The notes beneath the pieces are model-generated. The model saw only the letters and a program-made list of their open reading frames with translations. It did no database searches and was not told the origin of the DNA. Made by a program: the position numbers and the translations under genes. From Methanobacterium_B sp963703015 (lineage in GTDB: Archaea > Methanobacteriota > Methanobacteria > Methanobacteriales > Methanobacteriaceae): a DNA stretch of 64,000 bases. The DNA is taken from positions 310,001 to 374,000 of the forward strand of contig OY969779.1 of assembly GCA_963703015.1 (NCBI GenBank), given 5' to 3'. How positions within the stretch are numbered: position 1 is the first letter of the stretch; each line of letters starts with the position of its first letter. Positions 51,244-60,875 of the stretch are shown in pieces.

Positions 51244-51657
51244 CTAGTGAGATCTTGCAATGATCAATGTTTTTATCTCATCGAGATCCCTTTCTTCATC
51301 AACCGTTAGATAGAGCCACTTTCCCTCACGTATCATGGTTGTTCTTTCTATCATTCCCCGGGTTTCTACTGTGATATTGGATTCAAGTACTTCCTCAATT
51401 TGGTTTTTGTTTAAGATTATTTGAACGGTGTACTCTTCATTCCCAGGATATAGTGCTATTAAAACTCTTCCTGATTTTCTGTACCTCAAGGCCCATCCAA
51501 AATTTTTGCCGTAAAATATGAACTCACCAACGACTCCGTACTTCTCCTCAACAAAACTAACTATCGTGTCCCATAACGGTTTAACCCCTCCAAGAGATTG
51601 GTAAACATGTTTATCAGACGGTTTAATTTCTTTATCAGTGAATACTCCCCAACTCAT
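51244..51657 (-). CDS. DUF3788-like protein
   Basis: A 137-residue protein resembling DUF3788: VKPLWDTIVSFVEEKYGVVG, GKNFGWALRYRKSGRVLIAL, YPGNEEYTVQIILNKNQIEE, and EGKWLYLTVDEERDLDEIK. It is cytosolic and of unknown function. It stands alone, convergent with the DUF169 gene. Confidence 0.8.
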   Translation of the reverse strand: MSWGVFTDKEIKPSDKHVYQSLGGVKPLWDTIVSFVEEKYGVVGEFIFYGKNFGWALRYRKSGRVLIALYPGNEEYTVQIILNKNQIEEVLESNITVETRGMIERTTMIREGKWLYLTVDEERDLDEIKTLIIARSH

Positions 51658-52541
51658 AAGTCATCAAATTCCTTTAACTAGAAAATCTAAAATTTACACT
51701 AAATGAAATAACAGATTCAATAAATTATTTTTTTCATAAATCAAAAAATTCATTTATAATACACACATTTTCACAGGCTAAGCCGAAATTCTAGGGTATA
51801 ATTAATTTAAATACAGTTCAATTCATGAACCATTCTTAAATAATCTGTTTGAAACATTAAATTATCAAAAATGTTCATATTCCAATCCAATTTGTATTTA
51901 AACATGTAATAATAAAATTTCACCATATAACTTGCTAAATTTAATTAATAGCCTGTTTAAAGATATAGTAAACCTATTTTGAATTAGATTTTCTATTTAC
52001 CCCTAATCTGAGTTATGTTTATTTTATACATAACCTTATCGATAGTTCAATATGGAAATTTTTTGAGAAACCAATTTTTTTTTATCATTTTCCATTTTTT
52101 GCTACATTACCAACTAAAAAATCTAATTATTTATTATTTGCATATCTCAAAAACTTTAACCCCCTATCAAATATTCTAACTTAGTTTTGAAAGCCGTATG
52201 GAATTTAGGAAGCTAATACATCAATCTGCGTGTTAACTACTCCTCAAATTTTTCTGGACAATTAATATAAATGAAGATGGGGATAATGGCTGGTTAAAAT
52301 AGTATTAAAAGAAGTTTTTTAGTTGTTTGTAATCTTATAACGATTTATTTAACAATAAATCTTTAATTTATGGAAAAACAGGGCCTTAAAAAGGAAGTAA
52401 TCGAGAGCAGAATACATTTGGATATTATTAAAGCTAAATATGGAGAATAAATGACCGATGTAAATATATAACACGACGAATATATATTATAATGATAAAT
52501 AGGAGGTTTTTTCCATTGACTGACATGTTTAGGTGAAAAGG
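51658..52541. other. Long gene-poor region
   Basis: About 880 very AT-rich bases. A small hairpin (GTTATGT...ACATAAC, about 52012-52034) and a 26-codon frame at 52370-52450 (MEKQGLKKEVIESRIHLDII KAKYGE, no ribosome binding site) are all I see, apart from the promoter region of the next gene. A TATA-like TAAATATATA is at 52461-52470. Confidence 0.5.
52501..52536 (+). promoter_or_regulatory. Upstream mini-ORF with a strong ribosome binding site
   Basis: AGGAGG (52501-52506) is followed by TTG 52516 and five codons (TDMFR) to TGA at 52534-52536. That stop overlaps the GGTGA ribosome binding site of the gene at 52542. The stronger site therefore serves a six-residue peptide, not the gene. Confidence 0.45.
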
Positions 52542-52919
52542 ATGAATGTCCCAGTAATATTTCTCATAATATGCATATCATGTATATTTTCATTGGCCAT
52601 AATTGGTTATTATGATAATCCTGGTGAAACATTAATTTATGAAATTGTGGAATATAACACTCCCAAAATTACTGCAGCCCCCAATGGAAGTTCAGTTTTT
52701 ATCACAGGCTCATTAAGAGATAATTCAGTGCACACATTTTCCAATGTAATGGTAAATATTGCTGGAATTGGAGAACATGGTCAAGTTGTTAATGATAAAA
52801 ATATTGAAATTTCCCACATGGGCAATTATTCTAATGTAGAATATAATGTATCATTAGAAAATGATTCTACTGTTGTAGCTGGCCAAATACAAGTTTTAAA
52901 TGCCACAATCGTATCCTAA
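52542..52919 (+). CDS. Membrane-anchored or secreted hypothetical protein
   Basis: A 125-residue protein with an N-terminal hydrophobic helix (VPVIFLIICISCIFSLAIIG) and an extracellular beta-sandwich-like domain (NTPKITAAPNGSSVFITGSL, TFSNVMVNIAGIGEHGQVVN, NVEYNVSLENDSTVVAGQIQ). The domain resembles the FxLYD type of small extracellular modules but I cannot confirm it. ATG 52542 is five bases after GGTGA. A mini-ORF precedes it. Confidence 0.65.
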   Translation: MNVPVIFLIICISCIFSLAIIGYYDNPGETLIYEIVEYNTPKITAAPNGSSVFITGSLRDNSVHTFSNVMVNIAGIGEHGQVVNDKNIEISHMGNYSNVEYNVSLENDSTVVAGQIQVLNATIVS

Positions 52920-53001
52920 ATTGAATTTATTGTTTTTTTCCATTAATTTAGGATGATTGATACAAGTATAGTTTTATTGGGCATCTAAAAAAAAGAGAGA
53001 C

Positions 53002-53253
53002 TTACTTAAGGATAACTTCCTTAAGAAGGGCATAGATTATAACCAGATATCCTAATATTCTAAGGAATACAACCGAGATATTTTGGCCTGAAAGTCCCAG
53101 CATAATTTCCACATATGAAAATGCAAACATTGCAAATCCAAGGGCTACATAAAGAGCAAGTACATATTGTTTGCGTTTAAATGCTAATAATCCTAAAACA
53201 ACAATTATTAAATCAAAGCACAAGTTTAAAGTGGTTGTAATATCGAATGACAT
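53002..53253 (-). CDS. Small membrane protein (83 aa)
   Basis: Not recognised. Three hydrophobic helices (LCFDLIIVVLGLLAFK, YVLALYVALGFAMFAFSYVE, VVFLRILGYLVIIYALLKEV) separated by short loops. GGGGATC stands ten bases before ATG 53253. Possibly a regulator or subunit of a membrane complex. Confidence 0.65.
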   Translation of the reverse strand: MSFDITTTLNLCFDLIIVVLGLLAFKRKQYVLALYVALGFAMFAFSYVEIMLGLSGQNISVVFLRILGYLVIIYALLKEVILK

Positions 53254-53519
53254 AAAATTTTGATCCCCATTAAGTTTAGTTTTATATTTTTATTCTAGAT
53301 ATCTTGTATGGTATGTTATGTTCTAAATATTTAGTCCACACCGGAATTATCAAGTTCACCTACCAAGGAATGAACATGTCCCAAATTAACATATCTTTAA
53401 AATCCATGTTGAATATTGTTCAAATACTGACCATGAAAAGTTACTTTAATTTGTTGAAACTTAACTATACACCTTGAATAAATTGTTTTTACTATCATAA
53501 AGTTTAGGGGGAATTGTAT

Positions 53520-54245
53520 TTGAAGATCGATGAAGGGATTGTCATGCTTGAAGTTGCTGGTACTGTTCCAGGCATGTTTATTTATCCCACAGTTATATGG
53601 GACTCCAAGAACATGGTGCTCGTGGATGTTGGATATGATGGACAGTTAAATACACTTAAAGATGCATTTAATAAGGAAGGTGTTGATTTCAACAAGGTTA
53701 ACAAAGTAATTATAACTCATCAGGATTTAGATCACTTCGGTGGGCTTGGAGAGCTGGTTGATGCATCCAACAATCCAATTGAGGTCATGACCCATGAAGA
53801 GGATAAACCATACATTCAAGGAGAAAAACCTCTTGTAAGATTAAATGAGAATTTTCTAAATATGTTGCCTGAAGACAGGAGAAACATGGTGAAACAAACG
53901 TATAAAAATTTCAGAACAGTAAACGTGGACACCACACTCCAAAATGATCAGGAACTGGATCTCGTGGGAGGTATAACAGTCATACACACACCAGGACACA
54001 CACCAGGACATATCTGTCTGTACCATCATCCAAGTAAGACTCTGATTGTTGGTGATGCAATGAACATCACAGATGGAACTCTGCAGGGTCCAAGGAAAGA
54101 TATTCTGATGGAGGAAGATTACATCGTAGCATTGAAATCCCTTGAAAAATTAGAGAAGTTTGATGCAGAAAATATAATCGCCTACCATGGCGGCCTATAC
54201 AAAAATACAAAACATCAATCCATTAACAGCCTAATAAAAGAGTAA
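53520..54245 (+). CDS. Metallo-beta-lactamase-fold hydrolase
   Basis: A 241-residue MBL protein with ITHQDLDHFGGLGELV (HxxxDH, first His replaced by Gln in the usual HxHxDH), HTPGHTPGHICLYHHPSKTL and VGDAMNITDG. The missing His would alter one metal site; many archaeal members still function with one or two metals. TTG 53520 is eight bases after AGGGGGA; a TTG at 53514 is too close. Substrate unknown. Confidence 0.88.
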   Translation: MKIDEGIVMLEVAGTVPGMFIYPTVIWDSKNMVLVDVGYDGQLNTLKDAFNKEGVDFNKVNKVIITHQDLDHFGGLGELVDASNNPIEVMTHEEDKPYIQGEKPLVRLNENFLNMLPEDRRNMVKQTYKNFRTVNVDTTLQNDQELDLVGGITVIHTPGHTPGHICLYHHPSKTLIVGDAMNITDGTLQGPRKDILMEEDYIVALKSLEKLEKFDAENIIAYHGGLYKNTKHQSINSLIKE

Positions 54246-54480
54246 TCAACCCATAGTTATTCTTTTTAAAAATGTTAAGACATAATTACCGCACTTGGAC
54301 TAATTAGAACTGATGAATATTAAACATTGCAACCTGTTATACTCTAATTTTTTGGGTCCAAAGTGCATTAACTAATTTTTTTAAAATAGGAATAATAACT
54401 ATTTAATGCTTTAAGGAGAATATTAATTTCAATCCCTTGAATATAGTATCTCAAGATTCAATTTGTTGGTTGGTAATATC

Positions 54481-55422
54481 ATGGATCTCTTTACACATTT
54501 TTTAGTGCCGTACATAATTCTTTACGCCCTTAAAAGTAAGAACAAACTTGCAGGGGCTTTTGGTGGTATTTCACCAGATTTTGATACCATATTTATTGCA
54601 TGGATAGGGCTTTTATCCCCTAATTTTTTCATATTCTCCCACAGGGGAATCACCCATTCATTCATCTTCGGATTTGTAACCTCAACCATATTTTTGTATG
54701 TGATATCAAGAAAGCAGGTGAATGAATTCATTGGCAACCTTATAAGAAGGGATATTTCCGTAAAATTTACCAAAACAACTGTTGCCATAGCATATTTTGG
54801 TGTTTTAACCCATCTTTTCCTTGATTATCTAACAACCCTTGGAATCCCTCTATTCTTCCCATTTTCAATTACAAGATACGCTTTAAATCTTTACCAATCA
54901 TTGGATGCCTTAACAATTGTAATTGCATTAATTGTACTCATCATTATCTACCTCAAAGTGGATACCAAGTACAAAAAGGCAGCCATGGCAATATTCATGA
55001 TAATTTTGATTGCATTTGGAGGTGTGAGGGCCTATGAAAAAATTAACATCATGGACCATGAAACACCCACCTTGTATGGTAACTACTCAGAACTGGATGT
55101 GTATCCAACAAACGACATGTTCGTATGGAACGTTGTAAAACACAACCCAGATAACACCAGCTTTGCTGTGTCAGTTTACAATGGATGGTACAATAACCAG
55201 TACAATGTTAATTACTATTCCAGCCCATTGATAACTGGTGGAGATTATAGTTCTGGTCTGAGGGCCATAGAGATCGCTGACAACTATCCTTCTGTTAAAC
55301 AGTTTAAATGGAACAGCTTCTTTGCACTTGAAAATGCCAGTTACAATGGAAACAATTGGAATGTTACATACTACGATGTTGTAAAGAGTTATACAAAAAG
55401 TAACATAACAGTTACGGTGTAA
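54481..55422 (+). CDS. Membrane-bound metal-dependent hydrolase (YdjM/DUF457)
   Basis: A 313-residue membrane protein: MDLFTHFLVPYIILYALKSK, GAFGGISPDFDTIFIAWIGL, FIFSHRGITHSFIFGFV (His motif) and VLTHLFLDYLTTLGIPLFFP. This is the YdjM/DUF457 pattern of metal-dependent inner-membrane hydrolases, probably phosphatases or lipases. A large C-terminal extracellular portion (about 200-313) is added. TTG 54463 would add six residues; I prefer ATG 54481. Convergent with the HEAT gene. Confidence 0.85.
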   Translation: MDLFTHFLVPYIILYALKSKNKLAGAFGGISPDFDTIFIAWIGLLSPNFFIFSHRGITHSFIFGFVTSTIFLYVISRKQVNEFIGNLIRRDISVKFTKTTVAIAYFGVLTHLFLDYLTTLGIPLFFPFSITRYALNLYQSLDALTIVIALIVLIIIYLKVDTKYKKAAMAIFMIILIAFGGVRAYEKINIMDHETPTLYGNYSELDVYPTNDMFVWNVVKHNPDNTSFAVSVYNGWYNNQYNVNYYSSPLITGGDYSSGLRAIEIADNYPSVKQFKWNSFFALENASYNGNNWNVTYYDVVKSYTKSNITVTV

Positions 55423-55432
55423 TGAAAAAAGT

Positions 55433-55453
55433 AAGGGTTTTGAAACCCTTTTT
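55433..55453. terminator. Hairpin terminator between convergent genes
   Basis: AAGGGTTT and AAACCCTT around TG, followed by TTT on the plus strand and preceded by AAAAAAG for the minus strand, so it can serve both the hydrolase and HEAT genes. Confidence 0.65.
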
Positions 55454-55464
55454 ATGTTATTATT

Positions 55465-56289
55465 TTATATTTTTAAGTTTAGATCAGCCAGCATACCTTC
55501 ATATGCGAGTTTTATTTCGGGATTTTCTGTTTCAAAGTTTTCAACTATGGTTGTTAGTTGGGTGTTGTAGATACCTACTTTTCCAAGGCTTCGAAGTGTT
55601 TCCCATAGAATTGGAGGTTTAGTTTCATGTTCTAACATTTCCATGAGCAAATCAAATGCCCTTCTATTTTTTTGAAATCCACTCAGTGCCCTTACACATT
55701 TCCAGAGTAGTAAGGTGTTATCTGGATTGTTGGTGTTTTCAAGGATTGTTTGGATAATGGCATCAACAGCTGATTGATCCCTGGTTTTATAGGTTATTCC
55801 CCCAACAGCATCCACTGCTTGTTCCTTTGTAAATACATCAGGGGTACTTGTAATTGTCTGGATTAAGTAGGGTAGTGCAGGTTTTCCAACCTTTACCAGT
55901 GTTCTTGCTGCCAGGTCACGTTGTAGTGGAAAGTTTTTCTTTTTGAAGTATTTGGTGGGCAATTCATTTTCTTGGTTGTTTCCTATCTTTCCCAGGAGTT
56001 CGATTAAATTTGGTACTGCAATTTCTCCCATTTCTCCCAATGATTCTGACATTGCAATTCTGGAATAAAGTGCCTTCTCATTCTTCATTGCTCCACATAA
56101 AATGGCCACATTTTCCGAATTTAGTGTTTTACCCAAAATTTTTGCGGCCGCAGTCCGTTTCTGAGGATTGTTATCCTTTAACATTTGAATTATGCTTTCA
56201 TCAGATAATTCTTTAAACTGTGAAAGGTACTCATCTGTTATTTGTCCCCTTTTTTCACGGTTGATCTGTTTAATTTTAGATTGATCCAT
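55465..56289 (-). CDS. HEAT-repeat protein
   Basis: A 274-residue helical-repeat protein. Repeats include DNNPQKRTAAAKILGKTLNS, IAMSESLGEMGEIAVPNLIE, RDLAARTLVKVGKPALPYLI and KEQAVDAVGGITYKTRDQSA. The repeats are less regular than in the protein at 23398. Likely a scaffold; no catalytic residues visible. ATG 56289 lacks a clear ribosome binding site. A second window copy of the family but not a close paralogue. Confidence 0.85.
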   Translation of the reverse strand: MDQSKIKQINREKRGQITDEYLSQFKELSDESIIQMLKDNNPQKRTAAAKILGKTLNSENVAILCGAMKNEKALYSRIAMSESLGEMGEIAVPNLIELLGKIGNNQENELPTKYFKKKNFPLQRDLAARTLVKVGKPALPYLIQTITSTPDVFTKEQAVDAVGGITYKTRDQSAVDAIIQTILENTNNPDNTLLLWKCVRALSGFQKNRRAFDLLMEMLEHETKPPILWETLRSLGKVGIYNTQLTTIVENFETENPEIKLAYEGMLADLNLKI

Positions 56290-56460
56290 TTATTTTCAAC
56301 TCATTTTGTAATTTTCTCTGTATTAACTTATTAAAGTGAGTAATTTTTGACCAAATGTATGGAGCTAATTGTTGAGAAGGATTTGTTAGTTTTATTAGGA
56401 ATCACTGATTTTTGTTGCATGATACAAAACCCAATATTATATTAAGAATCACAGATATAA

Positions 56461-56473
56461 ATCGTATCACGAT
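56461..56473. promoter_or_regulatory. Palindromic operator before the second MarR-MFS pair
   Basis: ATCGTATCACGAT has five-base arms and sits next to a TATA-like GATATAAAT (about 56454-56462) and 19 bases before the MarR start. It is the likely autoregulatory site. Confidence 0.55.
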
Positions 56474-56492
56474 ATAATTAGGGTGTTAGTTT

Positions 56493-56942
56493 ATGGATAT
56501 CAACGAGATAGTGAAATCTTGGGAACAGATTAACAAACGGATAAGACTTAAACACAGGGAAACTGCTCAGAAATATGGTTTTTCCTTTGAACAGTTTCAT
56601 CTCTTAATAGAACTGGATCATCACAATGAGATGACCATCTCATCAGATTCCCTTCCACCAACCATTGGTAACATAGCAGATTTTACAGGTAACGCTCCCC
56701 ATACCATCTCTGAACGTGTGAAAAGATTGGAAAAACGGGGAATCATCTTGAAGGTAAAAGATGAAAAGGATCATAGAATCTGCCGGGTTATGCTGAGTAA
56801 GGAAGGAGAGAAAATGATCAAGGATATTAAAAATGAAGCAGGAAACATTTTCCTACACAACGCTTTGAATAAAATGGATGATAAATCCTTAGAAAGCTTT
56901 TTAAAAAATTTAAAAGACTTGAACAAAAACTTGGATTATTGA
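56493..56942 (+). CDS. MarR-family transcription regulator
   Basis: A 149-residue MarR protein with a long N-terminal helix (WEQINKRIRLKHRETAQKYG), the winged helix NIADFTGNAPHTISERVKRL, EKRGIILKVKDEKDHRICRV, and C-terminal dimerisation helices. GGGTG lies eight to twelve bases before ATG. Fifty-five bases separate it from the MFS gene, so regulator and exporter form one operon, in the reverse order of the pair at 33543-35879. Confidence 0.93.
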   Translation: MDINEIVKSWEQINKRIRLKHRETAQKYGFSFEQFHLLIELDHHNEMTISSDSLPPTIGNIADFTGNAPHTISERVKRLEKRGIILKVKDEKDHRICRVMLSKEGEKMIKDIKNEAGNIFLHNALNKMDDKSLESFLKNLKDLNKNLDY

Positions 56943-56997
56943 TCTTTCCAAAACGATATTTTATTTGTATTAATTTAGTATTAAGGAGAAATTTTAG

Positions 56998-58383
56998 TTG
57001 ACTAACGAAAAATCTTGTAAACCAGAGCACAGTATTAATAATAGGGTAGTGGCATTACTTGTTGCCACTTTAGCCTCATTTTTCACACCGTTCATGGCAT
57101 CAGCCGTTAACATAGCAATTCCATCCATAGGTTCCAGTTTTGGTGCTGATGTTATTCTTTTAAGCTGGATTCCAACGGCATATCTTCTTGCAGCTGCTGT
57201 TTTTGCAGTGCCATTTGGAAGAATTGCAGATATCCATGGGATGAAGAAGATATTCACCTATGGAATCATCATATTCACAGTAGCATCATTTCTGTGTGCC
57301 ATAGCACCATCAATAATATCCCTCATATTGTTCAGGATCATGCAGGGTGTGGGTTCTGCAATGATCTTCGTAACAGGACTCGCAATTATAACCTCTGTTT
57401 ATCCTAGAAATGAACGTGGAAAGGCAATTGGTATAAATGTGGCAAGTGTTTACATAGGCCTTAGTATGGGTCCTGTTTTAGGAGGTTTACTTACACAGTA
57501 CTTTGGATGGAGAAGTATTTTCCTCGTGGTTATACCCCTGGGATTGTTGGTTATTGCACTTACACTTACTAAACTCAAGGGAGAATGGGCAGAGTGTGCT
57601 GGTGAATCCTTCGATATTCCAGGATCTGTTATTTACAGTGTTGCACTAGTTGTTTTGATCTATGGATTTTCAATACTCCCAGGATTTTATGGAATTTTAA
57701 TGGTTGTTGCAGGAGTAGTAGGACTTTTAATATTTGCAGCCTTTGAATTAAGGGTAAAAAATCCTGTGTTTGAAGTTAGGTTATTTAAAAATAGGACATT
57801 CGGATTTTCAAGTCTTGCAGCCCTGATAAATTACAGTTCAACCTTTGCTGTTGTTTTCCTTTTGAGTCTTTATCTACAGTACATAAAGGGGATGGATCCC
57901 CAGGCAGCTGGTATAATCCTGGTTGCACAACCTGTTGTCATGGCCATAACATCCCCAATAGCCGGACGTCTTTCTGATAAATTTTCTGCAGGTTTGATTG
58001 CCACGATAGGAATGGCCATTACAACGTTAAGCCTTATCTGCTTCACATTTTTAAGCAGTTCCACAAGTATTGAGTATATCGTCGTGGTTTTACTGGTACT
58101 TGGATTTGGTCTGGGTCTTTTCTCATCCCCAAACACCAATGCAATAATGGGTTCTGTTGAAAAGAAATTTTATGGAATTGCATCTGCAACAGTTGGTACC
58201 ATGCGTTTAATTGGACAAATGTTGAGTATGGGTATTGCCATACTGGTATTTTCAATCTTCATTGGAAACGTTGTTATAGAACCATCCAACTACCCTGCAC
58301 TCCTTTCAAGTGTGAACACAGTCTTCATGATCTGTGCAGGAATGTGCTTTGTAGGTATATTTGCATCCTACATTAGGAAATAA
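56998..58383 (+). CDS. MFS multidrug exporter (DHA family)
   Basis: A 461-residue drug:proton antiporter. It has PFGRIADIHGMKKIFTYGII (motif A), VYPRNERGKAIGINVASVYI, GLSMGPVLGGLLTQYFGWRS (motif C) and SPIAGRLSDKFSAGLIATIG. About 14 hydrophobic helices fit the DHA2 class, but length is shorter than EmrB. The start is TTG 56998 after AAGGAG. Substrate unknown; regulated by the preceding MarR protein. Confidence 0.93.
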   Translation: MTNEKSCKPEHSINNRVVALLVATLASFFTPFMASAVNIAIPSIGSSFGADVILLSWIPTAYLLAAAVFAVPFGRIADIHGMKKIFTYGIIIFTVASFLCAIAPSIISLILFRIMQGVGSAMIFVTGLAIITSVYPRNERGKAIGINVASVYIGLSMGPVLGGLLTQYFGWRSIFLVVIPLGLLVIALTLTKLKGEWAECAGESFDIPGSVIYSVALVVLIYGFSILPGFYGILMVVAGVVGLLIFAAFELRVKNPVFEVRLFKNRTFGFSSLAALINYSSTFAVVFLLSLYLQYIKGMDPQAAGIILVAQPVVMAITSPIAGRLSDKFSAGLIATIGMAITTLSLICFTFLSSSTSIEYIVVVLLVLGFGLGLFSSPNTNAIMGSVEKKFYGIASATVGTMRLIGQMLSMGIAILVFSIFIGNVVIEPSNYPALLSSVNTVFMICAGMCFVGIFASYIRK

Positions 58384-58497
58384 AATAAAAATAGGGTTGT
58401 AAATTTTGGATGTAAATGAGAGGTGGATTTAACTCTAACCTCAACATTCTATTTTTTTTAACAATTTTTTATTGTTTATTAAAATCAATTTAAATGT

Positions 58498-58881
58498 CTA
58501 AATTGTTATGAGGCGCACGTAGTCAATTTTTCTCGTGGTTTGAAACATTTTAGTTAGGGTGTGCATTCTTTTGGCATCTCCTTCGAGTATGAACAGTTCT
58601 AAACATTTGTCTTCCTTGAGATGGCTGTGTATCTGTGTTTCTATTATGTCCTCAAAATCATGCTTAATTTCTGTGACTTTGTCTTCAGATTCCTGTTTAT
58701 GTATCAAAATGAGTATTGAATTTATGTTGCCCTCAAGATGTTTTTTATCTTGATTATCAGCAATTAACATGCGTGCACTGGCCCGGATTACATCTGATCT
58801 GCCAGAAAATCCTGTTTCATCCTTGAGCTGATCAATCTCTTGGAGTAACTGTTCACTTAGGGATATGCTAATAATTGCCAT
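58498..58881 (-). CDS. NikR-type nickel-responsive regulator
   Basis: A 127-residue ribbon-helix-helix protein (MAIISISLSEQLLQEIDQLK, FSGRSDVIRASARML) with an ACT-like C-terminal domain. The four nickel ligands of NikR are conserved in spacing: His74 (KHDF), His85 and His87 (IHSHLKEDK) and Cys93 (KCLELF), the same spacing as His76, His87, His89, Cys95 of the E. coli protein. It is divergent from a ZnuABC-like importer, which it probably represses when nickel (or another metal) is sufficient. Confidence 0.9.
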   Translation of the reverse strand: MAIISISLSEQLLQEIDQLKDETGFSGRSDVIRASARMLIADNQDKKHLEGNINSILILIHKQESEDKVTEIKHDFEDIIETQIHSHLKEDKCLELFILEGDAKRMHTLTKMFQTTRKIDYVRLITI

Positions 58882-58937
58882 GGGAATTCACTTAGTTAAT
58901 ATGTTTATTATACTTATTAATATTATTTATTTTGCAG

Positions 58938-59031
58938 AAACATTCGGAATGAAATGTTATTGAAAATATTATACTCCTCTATTTATGGTTTTTTGAAGAT
59001 TTTAGGGTTCATTTACTAATAATGAATGTTT
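58938..59031. promoter_or_regulatory. Candidate operator between regulator and metal importer
   Basis: AACATT and AATGTT (58939-58958) are inverted arms eight bases apart, and AAACATTC (58938-58945) pairs with GAATGTTT (59024-59031) at a distance. Repeated half-sites suit a tetrameric NikR protein, though they do not match the E. coli GTATGA site. Confidence 0.35.
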
Positions 59032-59168
59032 CGTTTTAAGAATTATATTGTAATTTTAATAACGTTTTATATATTATCTGCTAAAAATTATTAAGATTAG
59101 TTTTAAATATTAATAAACCCATATAATATGTTGTAATATTCTTCTAAACCATTTGGATAAGGGATAAG

Positions 59169-60050
59169 ATGAAGAAAAAAAGGGTAGCCGTTGTTATAAT
59201 AATTCTTTTAATTTCTGCCATTGTTTTAGGCTATCTAGCCCAACAAAAAAATAGTCCCAAGACTGAAACCGGCAAAATCGGAGTTGTTGTTAGTTTAGGT
59301 CCTGAAATGGAATGGGTTAAAGCTGTTGGTGGATCTAAGGTAGATGTTACACTCATGGTTCCAGAGGGATCAGATCCCCATACCTACGAACCCCTGCCTA
59401 ACCAGCTTTCCCAGGTTTCAAATGCCCAGGTCTACGTTATGATGGGATCATCTGTAGAATTTGAAAACAATTACATGGACAAGATTCGTGAAACCAATCC
59501 CAACTTACTAGTTGTAAATGCATCTGAGGGTGTAAAGTTAATACCCAACTCTGCAGAGAACGAATCTGAAACTGTTGACCCCCATGTATGGGCCGATCCT
59601 AAAAATGCCAAGATAATGGTAAACAACATCTACAATGGACTTGTAGAGGTTGATCCGGAGGATAAAGATTATTTCACCAAAAATAGGGATACATACCTTC
59701 AAGAGCTCGATGAACTGGATAAAAATACCACAAAGCTTCTCAAGGATAAAAATAACACTTACATCCTTGTACTTCACCCTGCATTTGGATACCTGGCAAA
59801 GGATTACAACATAACACAAATCGGGGCCATGATAAACGATGAAGAACCATCACCCCAAAGAATTGCAATGATGATAAACACTGCCAAGAAATACAACATA
59901 ACAACTGTATACAATGAACCACAGTACGATCCAAAATTTATGCAGTCCATAGCCTCTCAAATTGGGGGAAATATGGTTACAGTAAATGATCTGGGTGAAA
60001 ATTATCTGCAAAACATGGGAAATATTGCAGTTGCCTTCTCTAAGGCATGA
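59169..60050 (+). CDS. znuA: Metal ABC transporter substrate-binding protein (ZnuA-like)
   Basis: A 293-residue cluster A-I binding protein for zinc, manganese or nickel. N-terminal anchor (VAVVIIILLISAIVLGYLA), then GKIGVVVSLGPEMEWVKAVG, the first His ligand in EGSDPHTYEPLPNQ, DPHVWADPKNAKI (second His) and LHPAFGYLAKDYN (third His). The acidic fourth ligand lies in the last lobe. The usual His-rich loop is reduced to an acidic stretch (ENESETVDP). First gene of a three-gene operon divergent from nikR-type regulator. Confidence 0.9.
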   Translation: MKKKRVAVVIIILLISAIVLGYLAQQKNSPKTETGKIGVVVSLGPEMEWVKAVGGSKVDVTLMVPEGSDPHTYEPLPNQLSQVSNAQVYVMMGSSVEFENNYMDKIRETNPNLLVVNASEGVKLIPNSAENESETVDPHVWADPKNAKIMVNNIYNGLVEVDPEDKDYFTKNRDTYLQELDELDKNTTKLLKDKNNTYILVLHPAFGYLAKDYNITQIGAMINDEEPSPQRIAMMINTAKKYNITTVYNEPQYDPKFMQSIASQIGGNMVTVNDLGENYLQNMGNIAVAFSKA

Positions 60051-60099
60051 AAACTTATATAAATTTAATGAAATTAATTCACAAAGGGAAATGTTTAAA

Positions 60100-60846
60100 A
60101 TGTCAGTTGAAGCTGTTAAAATCAGAAATGTGGATTTGAAGTACGATGAACAGTTAGTGTTGGATGATATTTGTCTGGATATTAATGAAAAAGATTTTAT
60201 GGCAATAATAGGTCCAAACGGCGGAGGTAAAAGCACCCTGTTGAAGTTAATTTTAGGGATTTTAAAACCAGATTGTGGGGAGGTTAAGGTCTTTGGAAGG
60301 GATCCAGTAAAATCCAGAAATTTAATGGGTTACCTTCCACAGCACGTTAATTTTGATCCCGATTTTCCCATAAATGTGTTTGATACTGTTTTAACTGGCC
60401 GTTACCATGGTTTATTAAAGAGTTACAATGTTGAGGATAGGGAAGCTGTTTTAAAAGTTCTGGATGACATGGAAATTAGAGACCTCAAGGATAGGCAGAT
60501 AAGTAAGCTGTCAGGGGGTCAGATGCAGAGGGTTTTCATTGCCCGTGCCATTGTGAGAGATCCTAAACTTCTTATCATGGACGAACCAATGGCAAGCATT
60601 GACCCGGAAATGCAGAGTTCATTTTATAACCTCATGGCACGTTTAAAGGAAAAAATGGCCATAATATTGGTGAGTCATGATGTTGGAGCAGTTTCAACCC
60701 ATGTGGATAAAATTGCATGTTTAAACAGGAAACTCTACTACCATGGGGATGTTGAAAACTCTGCCCATGGATTGGAAGAAATTTATCACTGCCCAATAGA
60801 ACTCATAAGTCATGGAATACCTCACAGAATACTTAAAGACCATTAA
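60100..60846 (+). CDS. znuC: Metal ABC transporter ATPase (ZnuC-like)
   Basis: A 248-residue ABC ATPase: Walker A GPNGGGKSTLLKLILG, Q-loop YLPQHVNFDPDFP, signature LSGGQMQRVFIARAIV, Walker B LLIMDEPMASIDP and switch His in ILVSHDVGAVSTHV. PINVFDTVLTGR is typical of the zinc/manganese class. ATG 60100 follows AAAGGGA by about ten bases; the frame is open upstream into the znuA end. Follows znuA by 49 bases. Confidence 0.95.
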   Translation: MSVEAVKIRNVDLKYDEQLVLDDICLDINEKDFMAIIGPNGGGKSTLLKLILGILKPDCGEVKVFGRDPVKSRNLMGYLPQHVNFDPDFPINVFDTVLTGRYHGLLKSYNVEDREAVLKVLDDMEIRDLKDRQISKLSGGQMQRVFIARAIVRDPKLLIMDEPMASIDPEMQSSFYNLMARLKEKMAIILVSHDVGAVSTHVDKIACLNRKLYYHGDVENSAHGLEEIYHCPIELISHGIPHRILKDH

Positions 60847-60875
60847 ATGTTGTTATTTAAGGAGATTTGATTATC

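Noticed and set aside
52370..52450. 26-codon frame
   Set aside because: No ribosome binding site; too short to distinguish from chance.
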